Shown here piece by piece: positions 1-9,904 of a stretch of DNA of 64,000 bases. Numbering within the stretch: the stretch's first letter is position 1; every line of letters begins with the position of its first letter. Below the pieces are notes generated by a model that searched no databases, was not told where the DNA came from, and saw nothing but the letters and a program-made list of their open reading frames with translations. The stretch comes from Methylomonas koyamae (lineage in GTDB: Bacteria > Pseudomonadota > Gammaproteobacteria > Methylococcales > Methylomonadaceae): contig NZ_AP019777.1 in assembly GCF_019669905.1 (NCBI RefSeq), positions 1,736,001 to 1,800,000 of the forward strand. Direction: 5' to 3'. Position numbers and translations under genes: made by a program.

Positions 1-431
1 CCGCCGATGCTACAGGCGATTTGCGACGACGGGTCCGGCGCGTAAAACAGGCCGTGCGCTTTGGCGGCTTCGGAAATGGCTAGGTTTCTGACGCCGGGTT
101 GTACGGTGGCGGTGCGGTTCAGCGGATCCAGCGCCAGGATGCGGCTCATTTTGCTCAGCCCGACCACGATGCCGCCGGTTACCGGCATTGCCCCGGCCGC
201 CAGACCGGTGCCGGCGCCGCGCGGTACCACCGGCACCCGGTGCTCGCGGCATAAGCGCATCAAGCCCAAGACTTGTTCGGCCGTTTCCGGCAAGGCCACC
301 AAGTCCGGCGGCGTTCGGTAGGCCGCCAGGCCGTCGCATTCGTAAACCCGCAAGCGCTCGGGCTCGGTAACGACGTTGGCGGCGCCGAGCAAGTCCAGGC
401 ATAGTCGGGTAAAGGTGGCAGATAAAGGCAT
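1..431 (-). CDS. glcD: FAD-linked oxidase, GlcD-type (glycolate oxidase subunit), N-terminal part
   Basis: The first 143 codons of a gene that runs off the left edge. Translation from the ATG whose complement is at 429-431 reads MPLSATFTRLCLDLLG, then the FAD-binding (PCMH) core with PVVPRGAGTGLAAGA and VTGGIVVGLSKM, and ends in APDPSSQIACSIGG. The Gly-rich PRGAGTG loop followed by an SKM motif is the hallmark of the glycolate oxidase subunit GlcD / D-lactate dehydrogenase flavoprotein family, which oxidises 2-hydroxy acids. The C-terminal half is outside the window, so the exact substrate and any glcE/glcF partners cannot be seen. Family assignment is firm; the choice of GlcD over a related D-lactate dehydrogenase is less so. 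Confidence 0.85.
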   Translation of the reverse strand, partial: MPLSATFTRLCLDLLGAANVVTEPERLRVYECDGLAAYRTPPDLVALPETAEQVLGLMRLCREHRVPVVPRGAGTGLAAGAMPVTGGIVVGLSKMSRILALDPLNRTATVQPGVRNLAISEAAKAHGLFYAPDPSSQIACSIG

Positions 432-620
432 GGCGGATTATAACCACAACTTGGCGAGCGGCGGCCAGGGTATGAATACGGAGGTTAGCTTCCACCTGTT
501 TTTTGACCGATGCTGAATAGTTACGCTTGGATTTCCTTATTTGCGGTTATCGGAGGGGGCGCAGTGGCGGCGCCGATTCGGCCGATTAGCAAACACGCAA
601 ATTCGACCTTGGCGGCGGCA

Positions 621-1609
621 TCAGGCGCCTTGCTGCGCTTCGCGACTGTCCCAACCGGCCTTGATTTCCAGAATACGCGGCAGGCAGGTTTCGAATGCCG
701 CGACCATTGTAGGGTCGAAATGGCGTCCCGCGCCGTTGCGCAGGGTTTCCAGGGCTTGTTCCAGCGGCCAAGCATCCTTGTAAGGACGTTTCATGGTCAA
801 TGCGTCGAACACGTCGACTAGCGCGACGATTCGGGAATGGCTTCGCCAATCAAGCCATCCGGATAACCGCTGCCGTCCCACTTCTCGTGATGGCGCAGCG
901 CAACCTCGGCGGCCAATACGAATATCGGTGCGTCGCTGGTGGACAGGATTTCGTAGCCTATCCGGCAATGGGTGCGCATAATCGCCCATTCGTCGGCATC
1001 CAGTTGGCCGGGTTTACGCAACACCGAGTCGGGAATGCCGATTTTTCCGGTGTCGTGCATGGGAGCGGCTTGTTCCAGCAGAACGCAATCCTCTTTGGAC
1101 CAACCGATCGTCTCGGCCAGATGCCGGGCGTAGGCGGCGATGCGCCAGATATGGAGGCCGGTATCGCTGTCGTTGTAATGGCCGGCTTTACCGAGCATGG
1201 CGATGGCTTCGCCGTACGTTCTCTCCAACAGTTTGGTCTGCACCAGCGATAGGTGGGTCCGCACCCGCGCCCGCACGATTCGGGGGTAAACCGGTTTGAT
1301 CAAATAATCGACGCAGCCTGCGTCGAAGCCGGCTTCTTCTTTTTCCAATTCGGACAGTGTGGTGATGAAAATCACCGGGATGGCTTCGGTGGCCGGATTG
1401 GCTTTTAGGGCGCGGCAGACCGCATAGCCGTCCATGTCCGGCATCTGGATATCGAGCAGGACCAGACTGGGATGGTGCTTGCCCGCCAACTCCAGCGCTT
1501 CTAACCCGTTTCGGGCCAGCATCAGCCTATGCTCGTCTTTGAGTATTTGGTGCAGAATCGCCAAATTGGTGGGCTCATCGTCTACGATGAGGATGGGACC
1601 GTAAGGCAT
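621..1609 (-). pseudogene. HD-GYP response regulator, frameshifted (c-di-GMP phosphodiesterase family)
   Basis: The gene starts MPYGPILIVDDEPTN with a receiver domain (phospho-acceptor Asp53 in LVLLDIQMPDMDG) and continues into an HD-GYP domain with MHDTGKIGIPD and [14 protein letters not shown]. Reading stops at TAG 818-820, just after GEAIPESSR. The missing end continues in another frame down to 621, as [18 protein letters not shown] and then [11 protein letters not shown], exactly the conserved C-terminus of the family. Intact relatives read about [17 protein letters not shown], so roughly ten bases seem to be missing near 822-835. It lies 3 bases downstream of the double hybrid kinase and is probably its cognate output. 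The shortened product keeps the receiver and most metal ligands but loses the last helices. A sequencing error is the alternative. Confidence 0.85.
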
Positions 1610-1612
1610 GGC

Positions 1613-4600
1613 TTACTCCGGTATCGAGAAATTCAGGCGCTGCATCAGGCTACGCACGGCAGCTTCCGCCCCGCGGAAATCGAAATCGGCCAGTAGCGCG
1701 TCCAACTCGGCCAAATGGATAGGATTCGAATGCCGCCGCAGCCGGCCCAGCCAGATTTCGGCGTCATCGGGATCGTTACGGTCCAGCGCTTCCAGCATGC
1801 CCGCGAACAACGCAGGCAAGCTGTCCCCGAGTGGCGCGGCAACCGGCTCCGGCGCTGCGCCGGGATGGTCGGCTTCTTGCCAGGCGTCGACCGCCGCACA
1901 TACCCGGTCGATCGCGGTTTGCAGGTCTGCCGCCAGTTTAAAGCCCGCTTCGCCCGCATTCAAGCGCATTTCTAGTTTGCATGCCAATTCCGCAACCTGG
2001 TGCAGCCGTAAGGTTCCGGCCAAGCCGCTCAATTTATGCGCCAGAGCTGCGGCGGCTTTCAGGTCGCCTTCGCCGCAGGCGTCGGCAATGGCCGATCCGC
2101 ACTGCGCATAAGCGGCGACGAATTTATCCAGATAAGTGCGGTAGACGTCGAGCTGGCCCCATAGGCCGCGTGCGGCCGGCAGATCGATAGCCGGCAACTC
2201 GGGTTCGCCAGCACCGGCCGCCGGCACCGGCGGCGATGCGCTTGCTGAGCCTATGGCTGCGCTTGCGCCGCTAGCGTCCGAATTGGCCTTCTCGGCTACG
2301 CATCCGGTCCAGCGCTGGATGGTTTCCATCATCTGCGCCACGTTGAACGGCTTGGCGATAAAATCGCTCATGCCGGATTCCTGCGCCGCATCGCGCAATT
2401 CCTGGAAGGCGCCGGCGGTCAGCGCAACGATGGGTAGCTCCCGCCAGCGTTCATCCTCGCGGATAAAGCGCGTGGCGGCATAGCCGTCCAGGCGCGGCAT
2501 TTGCAGGTCCATCAATACGATATCCACCGCATCGGGATGGGCTTGTAGCCATTCCAGCGCGTCCTGGCCGTCGCAGGCCGTATCGACCAGCGCGCCATCC
2601 GCTTCCAGGACGCCTTTGGCTACTTCCCGGTTAATATCGCTATCGTCCACCACCAGCACGCGTACGCCTGGAATGCGGCGCTTGCCGGCGGCGATAGGCG
2701 TCGGGGCCGGCAGCAAACCTCGCGGCCCAGCTTGGTGCAGCGAGTCGGCGACGGCGGAATACAGCGTTGAGGCGGTGATCGGCTTGCTCAGTACCTTGGC
2801 CACTTCCGCGATACCCGGTTGGGCCAATAGGTCTTCGCGCAAATGAGCGGCGACCATGAGCAGTATCGGCGGGTCGATGTCCCGGCGTTTGTCCTTCAGC
2901 GCTTGCCGTATGGCCTTGGCGGCGTTCAGCCCGCCCAGCCCCGGCATTTTCCAATCCAACACGATAACATCGTAAAAACGTTTGCCGTCCAGTCTGGTTA
3001 GCGCTTGCATCAGGGCGGCCTCGCCGGAAGCTGCGGTATCGGCCAGCCAACCCAGAGAGCTGGCGACAACGGCCAGCGCCTCGCGCACGCTGGCGCAGTC
3101 ATCTGCGATCAGCAGTTCGAGCCGAGCCAGTTCGGTAGGCCGGCGTTCCACGCGTTGGTCGCGCTGCAACGGCAGCACGAACCAGAATTCGCTGCCCTGG
3201 CCGACTTCGCTGCTTACTTGCAGGTGGCCGCCCATCAGTTCCACCAATTGCAAGCTGATGCTCAAGCCCAAGCCGGTGCCGCCGAATCGGCGGCTGATTC
3301 TGCTATCGGCTTGGCCGAAAGCCGAGAAAATCAGTTGCTGCTGTGCGCTGGAAATGCCGATGCCGGTATCGCGCACCCCAAAACGCAGCTTACATTGTTG
3401 TTTGTCCGTGGATTCCACGCTAACGCGCAACTCGACTTCGCCGCGTTCGGTAAATTTGATCGCGTTACTGAGCAAGTTGATCAAGATTTGCTGGAGGCGC
3501 AAGGCATCGCCAACCAAGGCGTCGATGTCGGCGGGTGGAGTGATGATCAATTCCAAGTCTTTATTATCGGCAGCAGCCGTCATGATAGAGGCTAGGTTGT
3601 CCAACAGTTCCGTCAGCCTGAACGGCGCCCGCTCGATTTCGAGTCGGCCGGCCTCGATCTTGGAAAAGTCGAGGATATCGTTGATCAGGGCGAGCAGCGT
3701 ATGCCCGGCCTTGTGGATTTTGCGCACCAAGGCCAGCGATTCGGCGTCCAAATGGCGCTGTTCCAATAGATAGCAAAAACCCAGCATGGCATTCATCGGC
3801 GTGCGGATTTCATGGCTCATATTGGCCAGAAAGGCGCTCTTGGCCCGGTTGGCGGCGTCCGTCAACGCCATGGCTTGTTCCAGTTCGGCGGTTCGGCTGG
3901 CGACCAGCGTTTCCAGTTGGTCGCGGTGCTGCTTGAGCTCGTCCTGGGCGCGCTTGGTTTCGGTAATGTCTTGAATAACGCCTACGGCGACCTGGCTTTT
4001 GCCGTCGGTTCTGGTGACGCGATAGCGGCCTGCGACCATGATCCAGCGGATTTCGCCATCCGTGCGGCGAATCCGGCATTCGAATTGTTTTTCGCCGCCG
4101 CCGGCAAACGCCTCCCGCAGTAATGCCGCGACCTTGGGCCGGTCTGCGTCCAGCACATGTTCCAAAAAGTTGTCGGTCGACCATGCCGACTCGGTGTCGG
4201 TATAGCCGAAGATGCGGGCGTGTTCGATAGAGCGATAAACCGCCTGCGTTTCCAAATCGACTTCCCAGGCGCCGGTATTCGATATCTCCAACGCAAAATG
4301 CAGCCTTGCTTCGCTTTCCCGAATAGCGGTTTCGGCTTCTTTTAAATCTTGGATGTCGGTACAGGTGCCGTACCATTTTTGAATCCGGCCTTGCTCGTTT
4401 AGCAGCGGCACGCCCCGGATCAGCCACCAGCGGTAAACGCCGTCCGCCCGGCGCATGCGGCATTCAATGGAATAGCTGTCGTTATTCTGGGTCGCGCGTT
4501 GCCAGGCTTCCCACGCGTAGGGCCTATCCTGCGGGTGCAACACGGAGATCCAGGCGTGGCCGTAACTTTCTTCGACTGTAAGCCCGGTATATTCCACCCA

Positions 4601-6532
4601 GCGTTGGTTGTGGTAGATATTCCAGCCGTCAGGCCGGGTGGCCCAGACCATTTGCGGCATCGTCTCCGCCAGCGAACGGAATTCGCGGTCGGCCTCTTGG
4701 TTGCGCAACCGCGAGATTTCAAGGCAGGCTCCTACATGCGCAAGCAAATCGCGCGCGCCGAACGGCTTGGTCAGATAACCGTCGGCATTGTGACGCAAGC
4801 CTTGTATGCGTTCTTCTTCTCCGGCCCGGGCCGACAGCAAAATGACCGGAATGGTGCTGGTATCCCGATTTTCGCGCAGCGCGCTCAGCAAACCGATGCC
4901 ATCCAGGCCCGGCATCATGATGTCGGTCAATACCAGATCGGGCCGGCGTTGGCGTACCGCGGCCAGCGCCGCTAGGCCGTCGCGAACCGCCGTGACGGCG
5001 TAGCCCTGTTTTCGTAACAGCCGGGCGACATAGCCGCGCATGTCGGCGTTATCGTCGGCAACCACGATGTGTGCGCTTATCGCGGAATTGAACTCTGGCG
5101 AGTTGTCCGTTCCGGTTTGTTGGCCGTTGTCATGTTCGTGTTCCGTTCCCAGCTCCCATCGCAATGCTTCCTCGGCAAAAAAATCGGCGCCCAGCGGATG
5201 AGCGTGCGCCGTTTGCGACGGACGGAGCTGTTCCGCCGGCAAATGTGCGGTGCCGGTAAGAATGGTTACAGAAAAAATGCTGCCGACGCCCGGCGTACTC
5301 GTTACACCGACTTCGCCGCCGTGCAAGTGGACCAGTTCCTGCACTAAAGCCAGACCGATGCCGCTGCCCTCGTGGCTGCGCGAGCGCACGTTCGGCACCC
5401 GATGGAAGCGGTCGAATATCTGGCCTAGCTGATCCGGCGCAATGCCGACGCCGGTGTCGCGCACGGTCAGTTCGACCGCTGTTCCGCGCCAGCGCAGCGC
5501 CACCTCGATTTCGCCGGCAAAGGTATGTTTGTAGGCATTGCTCAAAAGATTGAGTACGATCTTTTCCCACATTTGCCGATCCACATACACCGGTTCCGGC
5601 AAGGCGGGGCAGGAGATGGTAAGCCGCAGACCCGCCTTGTCGGCGGCCGATCGAAATACGCTGGCGAGCTCGGCGGTATAGGCGGCCAGATCGGTCGCCT
5701 CGTAAGCCGCTTCCATCCGCCCGGCTTCGATGCGGGAAAAGTCGAGCAGCGAATTGACTAATTTCAGCAGACGCAAGGCGTTTCTATGCACCAGGCTGAG
5801 TTGCTCGTATTCGCTTGCCGCGGGATTCTGGCCTTGCGGGGCAAAGCGGGCCAATAGCTCTTCCAGCGGACCCAGCATCAAGCTTAGCGGCGTACGAAAT
5901 TCGTGGCTGACGTTGGCAAAAAATCGGGTCTTCAACTCGTCCAGTTCCAAGGTTTTGGCATACAGGCGCGACAATTCCTGGTTAGCCGCCTTCAACTCGG
6001 CGCTGGCGGATGCGACCTCTTTGTTGCGGGCGAACAGCTCGACTTCCATTCTGACGGCCTGGGCGCGCAAGGTATCGTTGAGCTGGCTTTGTTCTACGCC
6101 CAGTTGTTTGACGCGGATAAACTCGGTCAAATCTTCCGCCCGATGCAGCAGGTAGGCCACCTTGCCGTCCTTGCCGAAAATTGGAATATTGATCGGACTC
6201 CAATAGCGCTCCTCGAACCCCACGCCGTCGGGTTTGGGTATGTCGTATTTTTGCACCGGCATCGTATCGGGTTTGCCGGACAGCAACACCCGCTGCAAGG
6301 ACGTGCGTAAATTGCGTTGGCCTTCCGCCGTCGGGTCGTCGGGGTTGTCGGGAAACACTTGGAACAACGTTTTTCCCAATATGTCTTCCCGGCGGGTCAA
6401 CGTGGCGCGGGTATACGCATCGCTGACGGCGACGATTTCCAGATTGGTATTTAAAACCAGATAGAGGTCGGGCGACGATTCGAACAGTAAGCGAAAATCC
6501 AAATCGTCATGGGTTGGGATGGAAGCATTCAT
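1613..6532 (-). CDS. double hybrid sensor histidine kinase (PAS-HK-REC-PAS-PAS-HK-REC-REC-HPt)
   Basis: A 1639-residue soluble kinase with two complete kinase cores. Order: PAS (about 10-140), coiled coil, HisKA with FFANVSHEFRTPLSL (His210), HATPase (about 310-425), receiver (Asp537 in LVLTDIMMPGLDG), two PAS/PAC domains (about 615-860), second HisKA with [15 protein letters not shown] (His907), HATPase with GGTGLGLSI, receiver (Asp1193), receiver (Asp1342) and HPt (His1499 in AHKLSGLAG). A helical tail of about 65 residues follows. There is no signal peptide or membrane segment, so the signal is cytoplasmic or relayed. The arrangement supports an internal phosphorelay from the first half to the second and on to HPt. 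The HD-GYP regulator 3 bases downstream is the obvious final acceptor, though it is frameshifted. Confidence 0.93.
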   Translation of the reverse strand: MNASIPTHDDLDFRLLFESSPDLYLVLNTNLEIVAVSDAYTRATLTRREDILGKTLFQVFPDNPDDPTAEGQRNLRTSLQRVLLSGKPDTMPVQKYDIPKPDGVGFEERYWSPINIPIFGKDGKVAYLLHRAEDLTEFIRVKQLGVEQSQLNDTLRAQAVRMEVELFARNKEVASASAELKAANQELSRLYAKTLELDELKTRFFANVSHEFRTPLSLMLGPLEELLARFAPQGQNPAASEYEQLSLVHRNALRLLKLVNSLLDFSRIEAGRMEAAYEATDLAAYTAELASVFRSAADKAGLRLTISCPALPEPVYVDRQMWEKIVLNLLSNAYKHTFAGEIEVALRWRGTAVELTVRDTGVGIAPDQLGQIFDRFHRVPNVRSRSHEGSGIGLALVQELVHLHGGEVGVTSTPGVGSIFSVTILTGTAHLPAEQLRPSQTAHAHPLGADFFAEEALRWELGTEHEHDNGQQTGTDNSPEFNSAISAHIVVADDNADMRGYVARLLRKQGYAVTAVRDGLAALAAVRQRRPDLVLTDIMMPGLDGIGLLSALRENRDTSTIPVILLSARAGEEERIQGLRHNADGYLTKPFGARDLLAHVGACLEISRLRNQEADREFRSLAETMPQMVWATRPDGWNIYHNQRWVEYTGLTVEESYGHAWISVLHPQDRPYAWEAWQRATQNNDSYSIECRMRRADGVYRWWLIRGVPLLNEQGRIQKWYGTCTDIQDLKEAETAIRESEARLHFALEISNTGAWEVDLETQAVYRSIEHARIFGYTDTESAWSTDNFLEHVLDADRPKVAALLREAFAGGGEKQFECRIRRTDGEIRWIMVAGRYRVTRTDGKSQVAVGVIQDITETKRAQDELKQHRDQLETLVASRTAELEQAMALTDAANRAKSAFLANMSHEIRTPMNAMLGFCYLLEQRHLDAESLALVRKIHKAGHTLLALINDILDFSKIEAGRLEIERAPFRLTELLDNLASIMTAAADNKDLELIITPPADIDALVGDALRLQQILINLLSNAIKFTERGEVELRVSVESTDKQQCKLRFGVRDTGIGISSAQQQLIFSAFGQADSRISRRFGGTGLGLSISLQLVELMGGHLQVSSEVGQGSEFWFVLPLQRDQRVERRPTELARLELLIADDCASVREALAVVASSLGWLADTAASGEAALMQALTRLDGKRFYDVIVLDWKMPGLGGLNAAKAIRQALKDKRRDIDPPILLMVAAHLREDLLAQPGIAEVAKVLSKPITASTLYSAVADSLHQAGPRGLLPAPTPIAAGKRRIPGVRVLVVDDSDINREVAKGVLEADGALVDTACDGQDALEWLQAHPDAVDIVLMDLQMPRLDGYAATRFIREDERWRELPIVALTAGAFQELRDAAQESGMSDFIAKPFNVAQMMETIQRWTGCVAEKANSDASGASAAIGSASASPPVPAAGAGEPELPAIDLPAARGLWGQLDVYRTYLDKFVAAYAQCGSAIADACGEGDLKAAAALAHKLSGLAGTLRLHQVAELACKLEMRLNAGEAGFKLAADLQTAIDRVCAAVDAWQEADHPGAAPEPVAAPLGDSLPALFAGMLEALDRNDPDDAEIWLGRLRRHSNPIHLAELDALLADFDFRGAEAAVRSLMQRLNFSIPE

Positions 6533-7054
6533 TATTCGTAACGCCTGTCGGATTATTCCTACCTTTATCGGAAGAACAGAATTTTAGCGGGTTATCGAAA
6601 TTGTTTTATCGGAGGCTGGCCTAGACATGGTCGAAAACCAGCCGTAGCGACCGCCGCCTTGTTTAAGGTTTCGTTGCCCATCCGCCGCTGTTGGATTCGA
6701 CCCGAATACGCCGCCGGCCCAAGGAATTCGGGGCGCGCAGCGATTGGACCTGCTTGTGCCGGCCGGCGCGGCGTAACGCCCGGTACCGGATCGGCGCGTA
6801 ATGCAAAGCCGACAAATTGTCGGAACCGCACGCGCAAAACGGGGTTAGGTGCGGGTTATTATGGGTCGGTTAATACCTTTATTATATTGCGGATAGTCGC
6901 TAAATATTTGTTTTTAAACATGTCGCGGCAGCGTTGATTGCGCTGCAGGCGGCATCGAGAATTGGCCGCGAATTTGCTTGCAGTGTCGATGTTCGGGAAT
7001 GCCGCTACGCGCCTTCCCGTGGGTTTCGTTCAACTGTAAGTGGAGAAAGGCAAT
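6533..7054. other. intergenic region between divergent genes
   Basis: About 520 bases between the divergent kinase gene and the small unknown gene at 7055. It must hold both promoters. The stretch 6855-6920 is AT-rich (TTATTATATTGCGG) against a GC-rich background and is the likeliest promoter area, but I see no convincing paired -35 and -10. No coding sequence with a supported start was found. Confidence 0.4.
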
Positions 7055-7510
7055 ATGTTCGAGCACAACGCATTAGATGGCCAATGGAACCGGGTGCTGC
7101 CGGCGGCCGACAGTTTCGTTAACGGCGAGGTTTTGGAATGCCGCGATACCGTCGGCGAAGAGCCGGGGAAAATCAGCCGCCGCCAGTACGCGGTGGTCGG
7201 CGACCGCTTGGTGGAACGCTGCCTGCCGCCGGAAGCGGTCGGCGATTTCTGGAGTCACGACGTCGCCCAATTGCCGTGGTGGAGCTCGGTGATGAATCCA
7301 CCGCACGCCGGGATTCTGGCCGATTTCAACAGCCAGTTCGGCGGTTTGCACCGCAGGCAGCTGGACACGGCCCATAATGTCGTCGGTTATGCCGGCGCCG
7401 GCGAAGAGATCACGCTGGGCAAGGCCGGCTATGCGCTAAAACGCGCCAGCGACGGCGCCGAACTGGTTGCCAAGTCGATGCTGGAATTGCGCAAACTGTA
7501 TTACGCCTGA
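7055..7510 (+). CDS. hypothetical protein, 151 residues
   Basis: The start ATG at 7055 is chosen because GGAGAAAGG (7042-7050) sits four bases upstream; an in-frame GTG at 7040 would bury this ribosome site. The product begins MFEHNALDGQWN and ends ELRKLYYA. It has no signal peptide or membrane segment and is mildly acidic, with a Trp-rich centre (FWSHDVAQLPWWSSVMNPP). I do not recognise a family. It stands alone between two convergent or divergent signalling genes, so context gives no function. Codon use resembles neighbouring genes, which together with the ribosome site supports a real gene. Confidence 0.75.
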   Translation: MFEHNALDGQWNRVLPAADSFVNGEVLECRDTVGEEPGKISRRQYAVVGDRLVERCLPPEAVGDFWSHDVAQLPWWSSVMNPPHAGILADFNSQFGGLHRRQLDTAHNVVGYAGAGEEITLGKAGYALKRASDGAELVAKSMLELRKLYYA

Positions 7511-7657
7511 TACGGCGGTTTTGGCGAAGTTGCCCGAACCGGTTTAAAACGCGTGACAAATAGTTTCCCGGTTTGAAACAGGGGCAGGTGGATTGCTTTA
7601 GCGAATCCGCCTTAGCCTTTCGGCAACTATCGGATACAGCTAGCTTTAAGCGGGAGT

Positions 7658-9904
7658 TTATTGATGATCGAATTCTTGGCGGTAACCGGCCAACAGCTTG
7701 GCAAATTCTGCGGCCGGTAACGGTTTGGCAAACAGATAGCCTTGGGCTTCGTCGCAGTGGCAGTCCAGCAGATGGGCGCGCATGGCTGCGGTTTCGACGC
7801 CTTCGGCAATTACGCGTTGGCCCAGGGCGTGGCCCATTTGCACGATGGCGTGGATGATGGCGTCGTTGGCCGGGTTGCCGATTTGGCCGACAAAGGAACG
7901 GTCTATCTTCAAGCGGTCGACGTTGAATTTGTTCAAATACGCCAAGCTCGAATAGCCGGTGCCGAAATCGTCTATCGCCAATTTGATGCCGAGCTGCTTC
8001 AGTTGGTTTAACTGGGCCAAGGTTTGCTCGACGTTTTCGATCAGAATCGACTCGGTCAGCTCCAGTTCCAGGCAGTGCGGCGGCAGGCCGGTTTGGCGCA
8101 GCACGTTTTCGACGATGCCGACCATATCGCCGCGGCGCAGTTGCAGCGCGGAGACGTTGACCGCGGTCACGATCGGGCCGAAGCCGAGCGTACGCCAAAC
8201 GGCGGCTTGGGTGCAGGCTTCCCGCAGTACCCAATTGCCCAACTCGGCGACCAGGCCGGTCTGCTCGGCAATGTCTATGAACCTGCCGGGGTACACCAGG
8301 CCGTCGCGTGGGTGGTTCCAGCGCACCAGCGCTTCGGCACCCACCAACTGGCCGCTAGCCAGATCGATTTGCGGCTGAAAGTGCAGCACGAACTGTTTCA
8401 GCGACACCGCGTCGCGCAATTCGTGCGCCAGGCGTAAGAATTCGAAGCTGTTGGTGTTTAACTGCTCGGTGCAGTAGCGGTAGCCGTTGCCGCCGTCTTT
8501 TTTGGCCTTGCGCCTGGCCTCGCTGGCGCGCATCACCAGGCTGTCGTAATGGCTGCCGTCGTCCGGGTAAACGGCAATGCCGACCGAACACGACAGCGAT
8601 AAGGTTTGCTCGGCAATCCGGATCGGTTGCCGCACCTTTTCTATGATGGTATCGACCACGGTACTGATGGTTTCGGTATCGTTACAGCCGGGCAGTGCCA
8701 GCAGAAATTCGTCGCTGCCGATCCGGCACAGGCTATCGGTGTCGGCGATGCAGCTTTTCAGCACGGTCGCCACCCGTCTGAGCAATTCGTCGCCGGCATG
8801 CAAACCCAGCGAGTCGTTCAGCAATTTGAAGTTGTCCAGATCCAGGCTCAGTACCGCGACTTTGCCGGGGCGGTTGGCCGCCAGGGCGATGGCTTGTTGC
8901 AGCCGGTCCTTGAAGGCGGTTTGATTCGGCAAGCCGGTCAAGATGTCGTGGGTGGACAGGTATTGGATCTGTTCCTCGGCATTTTTCAGTTCGCTGATGT
9001 CGCTGAAGATGCCGATGTAATGGGTCAGTTGCTCCGACTGGTCGTAAACGGCGGAAATCGACAACCATTCCGGGAATATTTCGCCGTTCTTGCGCCGATT
9101 CCAAATTTCGCCGCGCCAATGGCGTTTGGCCTCGATCTGTTTCCACATCGCCCGGTAAAAATCGGCGCCGTGTTGGCCGGAGGAAAATACTCTCGGCGTA
9201 TTGCCGCGCAACTCGTCCTGGGTATAGCCGAGAATTTTGGTGAAGGTTTTGTTGACCGACAGAATCCGGGCGTTGGCGTCGGTAATCATGATGCCTTCCT
9301 CGGCGCCTTCGAACACTTGTTCGAACAGGCGCAGCGTTTCCTGCGACCGGTTGCGGTCCAGCATGATGCTGATAATCGAAGCGCCGATTTCCAGTAGCCG
9401 TAAATGAAAAGGGCTGGGGGAGCGGTGCTCGAAACTGGACAGGGCAAAGGTGCCGATGACTTTGCGTTGCCGCGAATACACCGGAACCGACCAGCACGAG
9501 CACAAGTTGAAGTTGTAGGCCAGATGCCGCAAATTGCACCAGCGCGGATCGGTAAAGGTATTGCTGACGAATTGCGGTTGCTGCGTGTAAATCACGTTGC
9601 CGCAGGAACCGCCGCCGGGGCCGGGCCGCAAACCGTTCAGTTGGGAGATGCCTTCCGGCGGCACGCTGGGCGCGGCCAGCACGTTGAGCATTTCGCCGCT
9701 CTGGTCCAGCAGCATGACCGAGCCTACCGAATTCGGCAGCAGTTGCTCTTCCAGTTTGCAGACTTGGCGGATCACGTCCAAATAGCTGTCGCCATGGGTA
9801 ACCGATTCCAATATCGATTGTTGCAAGCGGAGAATTTTCTCCTGCTCTTCGCCGGTCAGCGTGCAAAATTCGGCGTTCGCCGCGGATAATCCATCATTCA
9901 GCAT
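7658..9904 (-). CDS. GAF-PAS-GGDEF-EAL protein (c-di-GMP turnover)
   Basis: A 748-residue cytoplasmic protein. Order: GAF (about 30-190, with a Cys-rich NLCSCWSVPVY), PAS (about 195-310), GGDEF (about 315-480) and EAL (about 490-745). The cyclase signature is RIGSDEF (residues 394-400), so the GGDEF loop reads GSDEF, and the I-site RxxD is absent (ADTD instead). The phosphodiesterase signature is intact: GAEALVRWNHP (Glu-Ala-Leu 524-526) and the loop-6 motif DDFGTGYSSLAYL. The expected main activity is therefore hydrolysis of c-di-GMP to pGpG, tuned by ligand binding at GAF or PAS. Ser at the second position of GGDEF does not by itself prove loss of cyclase activity. Transcribed alone. Confidence 0.93.
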   Translation of the reverse strand: MLNDGLSAANAEFCTLTGEEQEKILRLQQSILESVTHGDSYLDVIRQVCKLEEQLLPNSVGSVMLLDQSGEMLNVLAAPSVPPEGISQLNGLRPGPGGGSCGNVIYTQQPQFVSNTFTDPRWCNLRHLAYNFNLCSCWSVPVYSRQRKVIGTFALSSFEHRSPSPFHLRLLEIGASIISIMLDRNRSQETLRLFEQVFEGAEEGIMITDANARILSVNKTFTKILGYTQDELRGNTPRVFSSGQHGADFYRAMWKQIEAKRHWRGEIWNRRKNGEIFPEWLSISAVYDQSEQLTHYIGIFSDISELKNAEEQIQYLSTHDILTGLPNQTAFKDRLQQAIALAANRPGKVAVLSLDLDNFKLLNDSLGLHAGDELLRRVATVLKSCIADTDSLCRIGSDEFLLALPGCNDTETISTVVDTIIEKVRQPIRIAEQTLSLSCSVGIAVYPDDGSHYDSLVMRASEARRKAKKDGGNGYRYCTEQLNTNSFEFLRLAHELRDAVSLKQFVLHFQPQIDLASGQLVGAEALVRWNHPRDGLVYPGRFIDIAEQTGLVAELGNWVLREACTQAAVWRTLGFGPIVTAVNVSALQLRRGDMVGIVENVLRQTGLPPHCLELELTESILIENVEQTLAQLNQLKQLGIKLAIDDFGTGYSSLAYLNKFNVDRLKIDRSFVGQIGNPANDAIIHAIVQMGHALGQRVIAEGVETAAMRAHLLDCHCDEAQGYLFAKPLPAAEFAKLLAGYRQEFDHQ

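Noticed and set aside
7587..7615. Hairpin AGGTGGATT/AATCCGCCT after the unknown gene at 7055
   Set aside because: The stem has one mismatch and there is no T tract on either strand, so it is not called a terminator.
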